Shown one piece after another: positions 21,801-33,150 of a DNA stretch of 64,000 nt (position 1 is its first letter; each line of letters opens with the position of its first letter). A program made the translations under genes and the position numbers. The DNA comes from Liolophura sinensis (lineage: Eukaryota; Mollusca; Polyplacophora; Chitonida; Chitonidae): assembly GCF_032854445.1 (NCBI RefSeq), contig NC_088295.1, forward strand, positions 73,810,028 through 73,874,027, in the 5' to 3' direction. Below the pieces are notes generated by a model. It was not told where the DNA came from. It saw only the letters and a program-made list of their open reading frames with translations, and ran no database searches.

Positions 21801-22817
21801 TCACAATGTTCCGTTTTTCACATACATAAAACAAATTATTGCAATTTATAAATTGGGAAGAATAAAGGTGGAAAGAACTCGAGCTATACTCGATTCCTAT
21901 CTGTTTTTTTGTTTTGTATTTTAATTGAATGCGTCTTTCTCACTCTGCTCGTCACTATTTCTTTCTAAGTGACGCAAGGTGATGGTGTTCTACATTCATA
22001 TAATTTAGAATAAGAGTACATGCTACTGTTGAGGGCAGTAAAATTATCGGACAGGAGGAATGCCAACTACGACGCCTGTTAACAATTTTAGGTTAAACTA
22101 ATTTCGGGTCAATTTACCCGAATCGTTATTATATATAGGCCCATCAATTTTAGAAAAAAACTAACTAAGAAATTTATTTTAAAATATGCTGTTACACTCC
22201 AAAACATTCCACGAAGCTATTATAAACGAAAATCGCTATAAAGAGATGGATTAAAATGTCAAGATCTTGACTAATTGCGTTTCTGAAATAGAATGTCGGA
22301 ACTTTAACCGATTTACATTATGTTTCACCATTCTCGATACTACAGGTTTTGTAGCATTGTCGCTTTTATTCTGTTGACCATAGAGACTAACGAATAGAAT
22401 TGACGTAAACACATCGAGATGCCCAGCACTGTGATTACCGAAATTACTATCCCAGAATTACAAAATGAAAATTAAAAACAAAACTTGCTTCTAACGCTTG
22501 AAGTCTTGGTTATTTAAGGTGTGAGCAAAAGTTACCAAACAGCGGTGAAAATAACATTCATCAATGTGAACTTAGGTGACCCTCAACATTAACCCTGTGT
22601 CGTAAATTTGAGATCTCGGCACTCTGTTTACCCTTCCTACAGTTTACCGCGATAAACTCAGACAATGTATCGCAGACAAGGCCCTGCTTTATAACAGCAG
22701 CTATTTATGCCAGAAAAATAAAAATATTTACACTTCACGGAACTTTCGAGGTTGTCAGTAACAATTTGAGACCGACAGAACGGCAGTCGTGGTGCCTGAT
22801 AACAAGCAGTTAAGCGA
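15857..22817. other. Upstream non-coding DNA
   Basis: It contains one SINE fragment near 17.1 kb and a CRE-like TGACGTCA near 19812. Otherwise no gene, RNA or repeat that I can support. Confidence 0.6.
17100..17180 (+). mobile_element. Degenerate SINE fragment
   Basis: GTGGGTTTCCCCCAGC, then ATCGTAAGTGAAAAGTTCTG and GGCGTTAAACAATAAATAAA, follow the family order with a deletion in the middle. Confidence 0.5.
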
Positions 22818-22860
22818 TGATCAATCATAAATTAATTGGTTCGTTATTTATGGTTTGCAT
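22818..22860 (+). promoter_or_regulatory. Cluster of Hox/Pbx-like sites upstream of the promoter
   Basis: Within 43 bases there are ATCAATCA (reverse complement TGATTGAT, the Exd/Pbx-Hox half-site pattern), AAATTAATTGG with overlapping TAAT cores, and TTATTTATGG, which resembles the Hox-Pbx site TGATTTATGG. The cluster lies about 430-470 bases upstream of the TATA box, a suitable place for auto- or cross-regulation by Hox proteins. In AT-rich DNA TAAT cores are common, so the call rests on three different site types lying together. Confidence 0.35.
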
Positions 22861-23163
22861 AAGAAGCGTGGGATTAATAGCGAAAAGCGCGGTGTGAAGG
22901 GAAAGGAAAGTAACTTAGCCAGCACTTCAGCATATTACTATTTCCTTGCGGGATGGATCGCCTCTCGTCAAGGCGAATAGAGGCCTTTGGAGCACAAGGC
23001 CGGTCTGATCACTTGCAACCCGTGCTGGCGAGTTTCGTATTACATCGCTCCCATGATTGGCCCCGTGTTACATTATCCCGTTTCGAACCTAGACCAAAAC
23101 GTTGCCAGTGCAAATTCTGCGGTAGTTAGCATTTTAATAGAATATCTCGCTGATGACAGCGTG

Positions 23164-23177
23164 CCCACTGCAGTGGG
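23164..23177. promoter_or_regulatory. Perfect 14-bp palindrome CCCACTGCAGTGGG
   Basis: The sequence equals its own reverse complement over 14 bases and lies about 115 bases upstream of the TATA box in the GC-richer promoter block. It could be a site for a dimeric DNA-binding protein. No particular factor is recognised. Confidence 0.3.
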
Positions 23178-23289
23178 TGACCAGTCAGTCTGATAGAGAA
23201 TCGGCGCAGTTGCGAAACGGTTATCCCTTACGGCGAGGGACAATGCTTTGAACGTGGCGCAGTCAGCTAGAGACCAGAAGACAAGACTG

Positions 23290-23298
23290 TATATATAA
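23290..23298 (+). promoter_or_regulatory. TATA box of the probable Hox promoter
   Basis: TATATATAA lies in a locally GC-richer block (about 22900-23400) that stands out from the AT-rich surroundings. Transcription would start near 23315-23325, within CCCCACTCGAG, about 25-30 bases downstream. The leader exon and a strong donor follow, which is why this TATA-like string is preferred over many others in AT-rich sequence. Initiation has not been shown. The call is an inference from spacing and from the exon signals that follow. Confidence 0.55.
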
Positions 23299-23319
23299 CC
23301 CATGCGCTCTGCACCCCAC

Positions 23320-23401
23320 TCGAGAAAGTTTTATCGCTCTGGAGTGCAGAACAACTTTTACCCAAGGCGGTTTCGCTTCAGTCAACCCTAGCTACAGTAA
23401 G
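23320..23401 (+). other. Lox4: Probable non-coding leader exon (5' UTR exon) of the Hox gene
   Basis: An exon of about 80 bases between the TATA box and a near-perfect donor, AAG|GTGAGT, with the intron starting at 23402. It contains no ATG, so scanning ribosomes would first meet the ATG at 29900 after splicing to the acceptor at 29899. Splicing places A at -3 and the exon supplies G at +4. The leader also happens to be open in the frame of that ATG, but it has no start codon of its own. The exact 5' end is unknown. A leader intron of about 6.5 kb is plausible for a Hox gene. RNA evidence would decide. Confidence 0.5.
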
Positions 23402-24712
23402 GTGAGTGTAGTGATAAAAATTTTTATTTGACGACGATTTCATTGCAGTTTTATGTGGCTGAAAATAACAACAAGAGGAATATTCATAGAGTTAAGGTTC
23501 TATTTTTGTGAGATTCCCAGCTTGACGATACAACTTGCGAATTAGTTAAGCTTGCGGTGATGCTTCTGTGAATCAACATTGTCAGGCTAAGCATTTGTTT
23601 TTATGATTTTTTCTTTCACTTAAATTTAAGCTGTACAATTTGCAATTTTGCAAAAGAGAAACGTTGAAACAACAATAATGACTTATTCGCATATAGGGCC
23701 TAACTGACGTGGAAATGAGCCTTACTTCGCAGTTCTAAAGCCTGTTTCTGATTGTTAATTTTTCATATTTTTTCTTCAAAACTATCATGTTCGTGTTGTT
23801 TACTGAACATAGATCAACATTTCTCTTTCACTGCTCTGGTGCTATTTGTGTACGTTTTACGTTGGCCCTGTCTGAGTTTTGTGCTGTGTAACCTCTATTA
23901 CGTTCCTTCACGGCACACTGTACGGTGCCGCAGTAACAGTAGACATTAAATCTTTATAACTAAGCTGACCCATGGTCGAACTGCCGTTCCTGTTTATGGT
24001 AATTCAGTCTTTCGGAACTGTTCATGGCAGCCTTTTATCCCTAATAGACGCCCAGACTCCATACATCATTCTACAGACATTTATTAGACGGTAAAATAGG
24101 CCGACTTTTACTGCAGACATTGAGAGATATTTCATATTCGTTTGTGTGTTAAATGAGTTCAAATTCACCCGAACTTTTTCTATCTCTAATTATTCTCAAA
24201 GCATATTAATGGCCCAAATTATCGCCAGGCAGTTAACAATAAGGATTCTTTAAGATAAGCGCTCACTAAATCTTCTGTACATTTATTTATTACCTGTTTA
24301 TTTTATGCTATAAAAATGTCTTTCTTAGAAATTGCAGAAGAGACATATATAAATGTGCATGGGTGAAACCAAAGACGTGTAAACAAATTCATTTCAATGT
24401 GAACTTCTCTCTACTTAGGGTCTATAGGATTATAATTCCGTAAAAGGTTTAGTTTTTGTTTCCAATATTCAGTATATTCAGTTATACAAAAAACTGCTTG
24501 AAAATGACTTAAAAGCGGCTGTGGCTCTACAAAAGCATGAATCACCGGTGATTGTGGAAATTGTTGGAATATCCAGAAATCATCAAGCCGTTTGTTAGTC
24601 TGACTTTTCTCTACATAATCGGATAATTAAGATATATGCATTCCGTTCAACAGAATGTTTCGATCAATCATACTATCATTTCGCAATGTCGACATAGAGC
24701 AAACGTTTTGAA

Positions 24713-25140
24713 CTAAACGTTCACGGGGAAACAGGGGTTGAAGCGCTTCAGCGGAGCCTGCAAGCTCCCATGTAAGCTGGCGTGATGCAGCCACAGCCAT
24801 TGGCCGTGTAAATGCCGAACTGTCGGCTTACAAAGGGTCGGTCTGTCAGAGCGGGCCGCGCATTGCCTAACCAGTGCGCTGAAGATAAACAGATAAAGCA
24901 CGAGGCCCAATCGAGGGAGCGGCGATATCAACGTATGTTTATATCCATCCGCTTGGCGGGCTTGCCCACGTCTTGACGAAAGAAAGACCCCCGAAATGGC
25001 GATCATGGGTGATAAGATGGGGGTGACATGGCAAACTGATCAACTGGGCTCCGTTCTGATATTGTTTCGGTCTGGCTAGTAGTTAGCGTATAGCTAGCTG
25101 ACGGGGACCCGAACTCGGTCATCCAGCTCTGGAATTAGTA
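24713..25140. promoter_or_regulatory. GC-rich island, candidate cis-regulatory element
   Basis: About 430 bases of clearly higher GC and CpG content than the flanks, 1.4 kb downstream of the inferred promoter. It includes GATA-type sites (ACAGATAAAG near 24890) and a duplicated AGCTAGC-like core near 25090. An open frame of 97 codons on the minus strand (24713-25006) has no recognisable domain and is probably a by-product of GC content. Regulatory function is inferred from composition and position only. Confidence 0.3.
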
Positions 25141-26154
25141 CTGTGCAAGCCGCGTTTGGTAGAACGACTGCCCATCTGCAGATTATACTGGAACTTACAA
25201 CATATACTGGTAAACTGACACATCGTCTCGCATTGCTTGTCTTTAAATGTAGTCAACTTAACATAGGCTCTCTTCTGTTTGCATTAGACCTTTGGTCCAT
25301 TTTATTCTAGAAACGTGTTTACTTTTTAACATTACTGCGGGCTGCAGGTAAAATACTTTTACTAGACGAGGAAAGCGTGTTTATGTCGTAAGGGTGGTTA
25401 CAGACCGTCATTTATTCCCTTCACACCGTCGAAATTTTCGTTGGTTTTCGAGACACAAATGAAAACAACTTCGCATTTTCTATTAACACAGTCATGAATG
25501 AAAACAAGACACATTTGTTATAAAATATTTCTCACTCAAGAGAATAAATCATGTATGTAAAAAATAATATATAGACGATATCAAATAGCTGACTGAGCAC
25601 GCCTAAACGAGTTAAGCATTAGCCTAATTTCACGCAAATATGATACAGCGTTTAAACATTTAATACCACTGTTGCCGGTTACTGGGATATAAGCATAATA
25701 TTTGACGGAGGATTTTTAAATTAATTTGGACAAACCTCTCTCAGATGAGTTTTCGATAATTTAACAGTAAAATCATTATAGGTTGAGATGAGCTCATTTT
25801 AGAATCGATATTTATCATTTTGCAATGTGATGGTTATTTTTTAGTACGGGATTCTTTGTGGAATAATCCTTTATGTTAACATTTTCCATAAGATCTGATT
25901 TTATATAGTAGACAATTTAAAAGTTTGGTCTGTTTCATCAAGTTGTAAGTTGAAACAAGTGATTTATTCTTGATAAGCCAAAAAGAAACCTGATAATTAC
26001 TTGACTTTGATTAACGTTAAATAATGACATTGCTACACAGTTATGTATATTCACTAACGGTTGATTTAACTATGTTTGTCAATTTTGAATTTCATGGTAA
26101 ATGATTGCGAAAATTCTAACTGTGAGATAATAAAAGATACGTAAGCTAAAAGTT

Positions 26155-26290
26155 GACCTGCCACGATCGTGAGGCTGAGGGGACAGAAGCGGAGGCTTTC
26201 AGGCCTGTCAGATAACCCTGTCTGGGAAACGGGCAGCAAAACAGTTAATCTCTGACACTAGGGCCCGGGAAAAACTCCACCCACTGGTAT
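26155..26290. promoter_or_regulatory. Short GC-rich island in the leader intron
   Basis: About 135 bases with GC-rich words such as GGCCTGTCAGATAACCC and CTAGGGCCCGGG, set in very AT-rich DNA. No coding potential is seen. It could be a conserved non-coding element, but this can only be tested by comparison with other molluscs. Confidence 0.22.
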
Positions 26291-27714
26291 CCTGTTGCAA
26301 ATCACAGCTAAAAAAAAATCTCATCAATTTTCACATTTGCCCAGTTAGTCAAGATTTAAAATCTGCTTAATCATTATTAAATTATCTGAAGAGTAAACAT
26401 AACGATCACTGGTTCCCTTTAAATCTTATATGATATATACAATATTTTAGTAAGTAAATTGCACGTTTAGACAATAAATTGTCGAATAAATTGCAATGCA
26501 CAAGATAAATATATAGTTAAAATAAAATTTAAGAAAAACGTTGATTTTATACTTTAGATACCAAAGTAAATTTAACATTTAGCCAATAAATTATTTAGTA
26601 ACAACATTGTATAACATTAAGACGTACTCGAAACAGAATTTAAAAACGACTTACTTTAAATAGATTTCGAGGATACAAAATATACTGGAACTAAAATACG
26701 TCTGATTAGAAAACAAATATCTACGGCGAATTACATGTATCAAGCTTTGCTATATTTCCAGACGACCCCCTCGTGCTTAGAACACATTACGCTCATGGTC
26801 AGTCGACTTTAACCCATTATCCTTAATACCACGGGACAATTGTATCTTATTGTATCCAGTTTCTAGTATGGTTATATACTACCATTGAAGTAGATAAGAA
26901 GTGTTTATCTGTCTCAAGAACTGGCCACTGAACCATACAATCAAAGACAACGTATACTCTCCGTCGTGCACTGAAACTTTTAAAAGAATATTTTGTTAAT
27001 TATTAATCTAACGTCGACAGAAAACAAAGCGTCTTCGTCTGCGAAGGTTTGCACGGGAGAATAAACACTGCAAAACAGGCCTCACTATCGACCTAGATTA
27101 TCAATGACTGGTTTCTGTACGCTGGTACCTAGTATTTGTACACTGATGTATATCTATGTTCTTGAGTCTAATGTACTTTAAGTCATCGGACATTCCACGG
27201 AATTTGCTGCAACACTGAACAGATACCTATAAGCTAGGTTTATATGCAAACATGGTGTTCATGATAAAATAGTTAAATAATACGTGTGTATTTTCATATG
27301 CTTATTTTATGAGGCAAATTTAAAGTGGTCATATCACAGTATCATACCATTAGTCTTGCATGTTTGTCTGGCGTAAATGCCTTTGCCAATTATCTCTATA
27401 GGAGCTATATTAACAGATCTGGCTGTAAATATACACTTCTGCACTGTAGGTCTCTGGGTTAGGAGCTCGGGAAAAACGCCTTTGGGAATATTAATTTTCA
27501 ATGAAAACAGTGTTTAGCTGCCATTAAGTGTGCCCGGTTTATCAATACCTTTCTTTGACGCAGATTGAAAGATCGGAAATTAATCCTTCAGAATTTTCGC
27601 GTTCATATTTTATTACACCAAAACGTTTATCGATAACTGAACAAGCTGCGAAGGGAATTCTTGGTCAAATGGAATCTTTCTAACTATTAAAGTAGACAGA
27701 AAATTTTATGTTTT

Positions 27715-27990
27715 CTCAGGACTATTTTCCACTAGCTTCCTGCGTGTCTCGGTCAGGGCTGGGTGTTCGTGACCATCTATCAATGGCAGACTGCACGCGT
27801 TCCTTCAGGTGTAAACGGGGATAAATTTGCCCTGCCTGTCCCTTCATCGCCTTTTGTCCCCCTGCCTGCGCGGGGAACACAGAGAATTGCACTTAATTTA
27901 ACCCGTCTTACGCTCTCCAAGGGAGCCTCCTTGAATAATTAACATGATCTATGTGGCGGCAGCGGCCTGCATTTTAGCGAAGCACAAGAA
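27715..27990. promoter_or_regulatory. GC-rich island, candidate enhancer
   Basis: About 275 bases of mixed GC-rich sequence holding CAGGTGTAA (T-box or E-box like), GGGGATAAATTTG, CACTTAATTTAAC and GAATAATTAAC (homeodomain-type cores), with GCGGCAGCGGCC at its right end. It lies about 2 kb before the coding exon. The density of distinct site types and the composition change suggest a regulatory element. This is inference. Confidence 0.28.
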
Positions 27991-29899
27991 CAGATTTGAG
28001 GCAAATCAAGTCTTCTAGCGCGATCTTAATTAGTGACTTCACAATAGTTTAGGAAATCGGCCATAAACCATAAGCAAACATATGTGACCCGTGCCTTAAT
28101 TGTTTCCCAGGGCTTTGTGTCCAGATAAAAATATCTTGTAAGCATCAGAAAACGCTTAGTTATTTTTAAAACAATGACGCTGGACAGAAGTCTAAAACCC
28201 GGTCTGGAAATGATGGAAGACAACGTAAAATAACTGCCGGTACCACCGAAAATAAATTCCTATAATTCACAAACACGTCTTCTCCTATTCCACTTTGGAG
28301 AAGAAATGTCACATCAGTTAATCAGGGTACAAAATAGTTGACAGAAATATTATTTTTAATTGCACACGCAGAACGTTTACATTTAACCGCGGAACTTAAT
28401 GAGACCGGTGAAATCGTTTATTGGGTCAGTTCATTCGACTTGTGATTTTAAAAAAAATTTGAATTTATTTATAATTCAGTGGTTATTTGGTGAGAGGGAA
28501 CACTAACTTTAAGCTGTCCGAACTATATACTGGATTGGTATTGTAACAAAGGCTCGTTTCAGAGCCAGTTTGTGTCGCTAAGATTGTTGTCACAATGGCT
28601 GTTAATGGTAGAATATATATGACCACGAGCTCGCGAAACTGTTTACTTTGTCCAGTCGTTGTGACGGGAAATAAGACAATTATGATAAGAAAGTAACATA
28701 TGTTTGAATAAAGTCTAAATGTAAAGCTAGCCTGTCGCCGGTGCTCACTTGACGGTAATATATATTTAACAATCTAGACGCATTCCTGCTCTTATGGGAG
28801 ACAAAGGACCTGTTGATACGGGCATCCTAGTCTAACGTCAATAGGTGGCCGTTTCAAGGGTATACTGCAGCAAATCATTGGGATGCGGCTAAGCCTGTAG
28901 CTACTTAGAAGGTTGCCTCACACTCTTTACTTAACAGCTTTTAGGCGTGTTTTTCTTTACAGCCAACGAAGCTTCTTATAAATATTATGTAGGTAGTATC
29001 TGTGCAGTTTGGGGTATACTTGTGTTCTATATATTGTCATAAGCTGGGCTGTTGAAGAAGGAGTTGTCTGTACATGTTAGAAAGTGTTTCACATCTCATT
29101 ACAGGGACGCCCAATTAAACTTAAAAAATTGAACAATTATTCATCTTGCACCAATTAATTAAAAAAATCATTAGAATTTAATATTCTACAAAAAAGTGAG
29201 AGAATACTGAGGAAAAAAGGATTTAAAAAATTCTTATTAACCCATTTAAATCATTAACTTTAGCTACGAATTCGCAACGAGACAATTTTAATGAGCCGTT
29301 TAGCTTACCGTTATCGGGTAAATTACTAGACGATTTCCTTTATCCCTAACTGGATGCAAGCCACCAAAACATCTTAAAGTCGCAAACTACATGGCAGTCA
29401 TGGGACAGAGAAAGCCATTTATCAAATGAATCAATTCCGTGACCGATGAGAAATGGCCCAAACACAATGCAAACGGAACGGCCCAACAGTAGAGCGTGTA
29501 GCGATAGGCCCGTCTCTATCTCTGCCTTGCTTAGGGACTAGAAAGTAGACCGGCCTAAACTCATTCAGGCCACTTACCTCCGTCTGTGAGGACTTGTTCC
29601 ACCACGAGGCTTTCTCCATAATCACAACAAATTGCCGTATAATTTTTGTAATACATCCTAAGAATTCTGTTGTTCTGGAGGCGGGTGAAGATGAGCACAT
29701 GGTACGAACTGCTTTTTTGAGCGGAAGAATCCACTTTGACTACACTGCAAGCGAAGGTCAGTCAGGGTCAGGCCTTGCCTATCGTTCATTGGTGGAAGTC
29801 CTCCTAATGTTTCAGATTGTCTTTAAGCCGAAAATGTGATGCCTAGCCACACCATTCTCGATGATTTTTCTAGCTCTTAAAATTGTTTTACTTTCCTAG

Positions 29900-30389
29900 A
29901 TGGTTTCCACGCTGGGAAATTTGGGCGAGGGTGAACAACTGACGTTTGCGAAGTTAGGGATGAGCGCCTATCCACTCCTTCGCCACAACACTGCAAACGC
30001 CAGAGACGAAGGCCTTCACACTGTGGGAGAAAATGCCGCCACAACTTACATGGATCACTTTTTGAACATCCCAGATATATGTCCCAGTACCAATTACCGG
30101 CCCCCGAGGTACTACCACATGGGGTCGTACCAGACTGCGGACGCCTGTCGTATGGAAGCATTTCAGGCCCGGAATCACGACTTGCGCATGGGCCTGCAGA
30201 GCAACCGACCCCCTTTCTATCCGAATGTCAACGATGGCCGGTACCGCGAGGCTTGTCATGGTGATGATCTAAGAGTGACTGGCTATCAGGTGAACCACAC
30301 CGTGGAACCTCTTAGTCCTTGCTCACAGTCAAGTACTGCCAGTACCAATGGTGATGCCACTCCGTTTTATCCATGGATGTCCATCGTAG
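29900..30389 (+). CDS. Lox4: Hox protein Lox4/Lox2, coding exon 1 (N-terminal part with YPWM hexapeptide)
   Basis: First coding exon of a central-class Hox transcription factor, giving residues 1-163 and the first base of codon 164. Residues 157-160 are YPWM, inside FYPWMSIVG, the motif by which Hox proteins contact the TALE cofactor Pbx/Extradenticle. The rest is low-complexity and tyrosine-rich (around 50-76), with no other known domain, as is usual for Hox N-termini. The exon ends in a consensus donor (GTAAGT at 30390-30395), phase 1. The ATG at 29900 directly follows a pyrimidine tract ending in TAG, which reads as a splice acceptor. Joining it to the leader exon at 23401 gives AAG before ATGG, a strong Kozak context. 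In the genomic sequence the same ATG has T at -3. A second in-frame ATG at 29960 (residue 21, MSAYPLL) is the alternative start and would give 249 residues. The exon identity is firm. The choice between Lox4 and Lox2 is about 55:45, because only one paralogue is visible and I could not align it. Confidence 0.92.
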
Positions 30390-32039
30390 GTAAGTCTGAC
30401 ACCGTCTAACTTCTCTTCCTCCTTCGCCCTGTATAAATGCCTATGAACCATGCGTAAACAGCCTTAAACGTAGCCGCATGGCCTGTAGCGGAACCTAATA
30501 AAACACATAATTTCGGCATAAATCTGCACACAAACAGGAGATATGATCCTTGCTAACCAAGCTGAATACACCCCTTCGGTAATTAAGAGCCCGGTTGAGC
30601 GGGTAAGGCTTTGCCGCCCGGCCCTGTACTCACATCTGTTGGTTTCAGTTCGACTGACTATGTAGTTTTATTTCTTTTTTACGACACAGAAATTCCGCAT
30701 CTGAGGAATTTTATGTTTTTGACTGTGGCTTGTTAGAGAAAAGGCCCAATGAAACGCCGGTGACTTTTCGGCGCCTTTGGTGAATATGAAGCGAGTTATT
30801 ATTTATCCTGGGGCTGTTCAGTTTTATGATGCTTCCCCAGGAGGGGCCGCTCCGATGGTCGCCGGAATAGCCTCGTCGTTTACCTGTACATTTATGGGGA
30901 ATATACGACCTATAAAATCCACATAAAACACAGGTGAGATGGTCAAAGGCAGATTCCGTGCATTTCCTCCCCTCCCCCCAATTTTCCACAACTTGGATGC
31001 CCTCGTTATTAGGCCTAGTGTTCAGAAAGAAAAACGGTGATATTTCTGAAGAGATTTGTTATTTGTTCTTGTTTATCGTGGTTGACTTTCCAGCTTGTCT
31101 CATAAGTCACATTAACCATAGATAAGATGTGGGTTGGCTTGATTCATGTCAACCGACAACTGGGTCAATGTGTGTCGTGGATTTACTCACTTCTCAACCG
31201 GTTACCACTGACATCAAAGGGGAGCAGATTTTGTTAGCATGTAATATAGAATCGGTGAAGATATCGACAAGAGTTCTCTCCCGTAACCCAGCAATGGCTT
31301 CGTTCAAATACTGGCCTAAATATTGCCCATGGATATTTATGTGGCGGACTCAAAAACGACGTACGAGAGAAGAAACGCGTTCATTTATGTGGCTCCAGAT
31401 GCCAAGTGAAGCACTCAAGGCTCATATACGTAACAGTTAAGCACTTAGCCCTTATGGTTTCTGAAAATGAGATCATATCTTTTTCCTATTCATACAGTAG
31501 CACAGCATATGTGATTGACATTTCATATTCGTTTTCCTGTTTCGGTTTTGTTTCTTTGGCTGATTTACAATTATTAAATGCAGTCGTAAGAATTCACTTT
31601 GTTACAAAAAGAATTGTCTAGGGATAGCAGAGAGAATGATGTATTCGCGTTAAGTTCTGTAATATAGCCAGCACTGACTTATCTTCTCCCAAGATACTCA
31701 GACAATAAATAACACTTGCATATACATAGACAAGGTCGACTTATGACTATCAGTTATACGCTAACAGGGGATTTGGCACTGGAAGGTAATCAACGCCATT
31801 TAACCATTCCAAGCCAGTCCATGTCTATGTGGTTAGCAATGCAAAACATATCCAAACACATTGCTGAGTTCACACAGCACCCGACAAGTTACTAATAACT
31901 CATTGATAAAACAAATTGTTTTTCGCCGTTTTGTGTATTTGTGGTAGGCAGAATTTAAATAAGATCTGTCTTAATGAAGTCTAATAATAAATGGTTATTA
32001 CCTTGAATATGGATTTCCTGAAATTTAAAGTTACCGAGC

Positions 32040-33150
32040 GATGAAAACTTTGGGGATAAACAAGCAATAGTCATGAGTTTTAGACCCCTTAACAATTAAA
32101 ATTTCTTATACCGTTTTCATTTCCCGAAGAATAACACACAAATTTTTGAGCTAGAGAAGTAATTGCCATTATTATGCATATCAATCGTCCTAGACAAATA
32201 ATGGCCATTATTATGAATATCAAACGTCCTAGACAAATAATGCCATTATTATGAATATCAAACGTCCTAGACAAATAATGGCCAATATTTTTAATATCAT
32301 ACGTCCTAAAATAAAAATTTCCCAGACTTTTAAATTCAAGCCTTTGGGGGTAGACAAGCAGTTACCATTATCATAGGTATTAAACTTCGTACAGCTATAA
32401 TTCCACAGATTTATCCTTTCCTGAAGAATAGCATAAGGTTTTGGATGACAGGCAAGCAGTTTCCATGTTATAAATAGGAGAATATTTCCCCTTTTTTACA
32501 TTTCTGGAGGAATAGGGTACAAGCGATTGAGCTAGACCATTCATGGCCATTGTCATGGACGTAATACTTCCTAGATATGAACTGTTACTCTCTTTTTTCA
32601 TTTCCTGAGGAATACTATACAGGATTTTTGGGCTTGACCAACAATAATCTTTAGGGCAATTTTGAGACTTAGTAAAATTAAAATGATACTGTCCTTTTTC
32701 CATTCCTAAAGAAACAAGCTTTTGGGTTGGACAAGCAACAGTCATTATCATGAATATGAGACTTCTTAAAATTAATACGTCAGTCCTTTCACAGTTCGTG
32801 AATAAAGGGTTTGGGCAAGACAAGCCGTAGTCATTGACACAAATACAAGTCTTCCTAAAATTAAAATGTCAGGGTCTTTGTTATTACCTGAAGGATAGCA
32901 TTCAAGGTTTTGGACTGAACAAGTAATGGCCACTTTCAAAAATGTTCCTAGGCTTCCTTTCCCTTTTCAAAAATTAAGAGACAAGCAATATTCATTATGT
33001 TGAATATGGAATTTTGTGCATTTAAATTTTTCCATGTTCTTAATGTTTGTTTGTTTTTATTTTGATTGAAAAGTAAAATGCAAGGTATAGTGGAGTTAAA
33101 CAAGCAATCGTCATTATCCTGAATATGAGACTTTCTGAATTTCAATGAAA
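32040..33150. repeat. Degenerate tandem satellite with period of about 95 bp
   Basis: Similar blocks recur with anchor words like GACAAGCAATAGTCATTATC, GAATATGAGACTTCC, AAAATTAAAATGTCAGTCC and TTTCATTTCCTGAGGAATAG. Anchors fall near 32059, 32352, 32447, 32545, 32638, 32732, 32819, 32918, 32981 and 33098, mostly 88-99 bases apart. The copies have diverged strongly. Open frames on the minus strand here (for example 32395-32823) are products of the repeat, not genes. Confidence 0.75.
32153..32308. repeat. Four copies of a 38-42-bp subrepeat
   Basis: Units start near 32153, 32195, 32234 and 32272 and share GCCATTATTATGAATATC followed by CGTCCTAGA. The middle two are nearly identical, so they are much younger than the surrounding satellite from which they were amplified. 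They look like a local expansion of one part of the 95-bp unit. Confidence 0.8.

Larger units (their letters stand above)
23402..29899 (+). other. Probable leader intron (intron 1), SINE-free, with GC-rich islands
   Basis: The inferred intron begins GTGAGT and ends TTTACTTTCCTAG. I see no convincing coding exon, RNA gene or repeat inside it. Three islands with higher GC (24713-25140, 26155-26290 and 27715-27990) stand out from AT-rich sequence and are listed separately as possible enhancers. The segments between them show only AT-rich sequence with many stops. Confidence 0.45.

Noticed and set aside
32395-32823. Open frame of 142 codons on the minus strand
   Set aside because: Lies entirely inside the 95-bp satellite.
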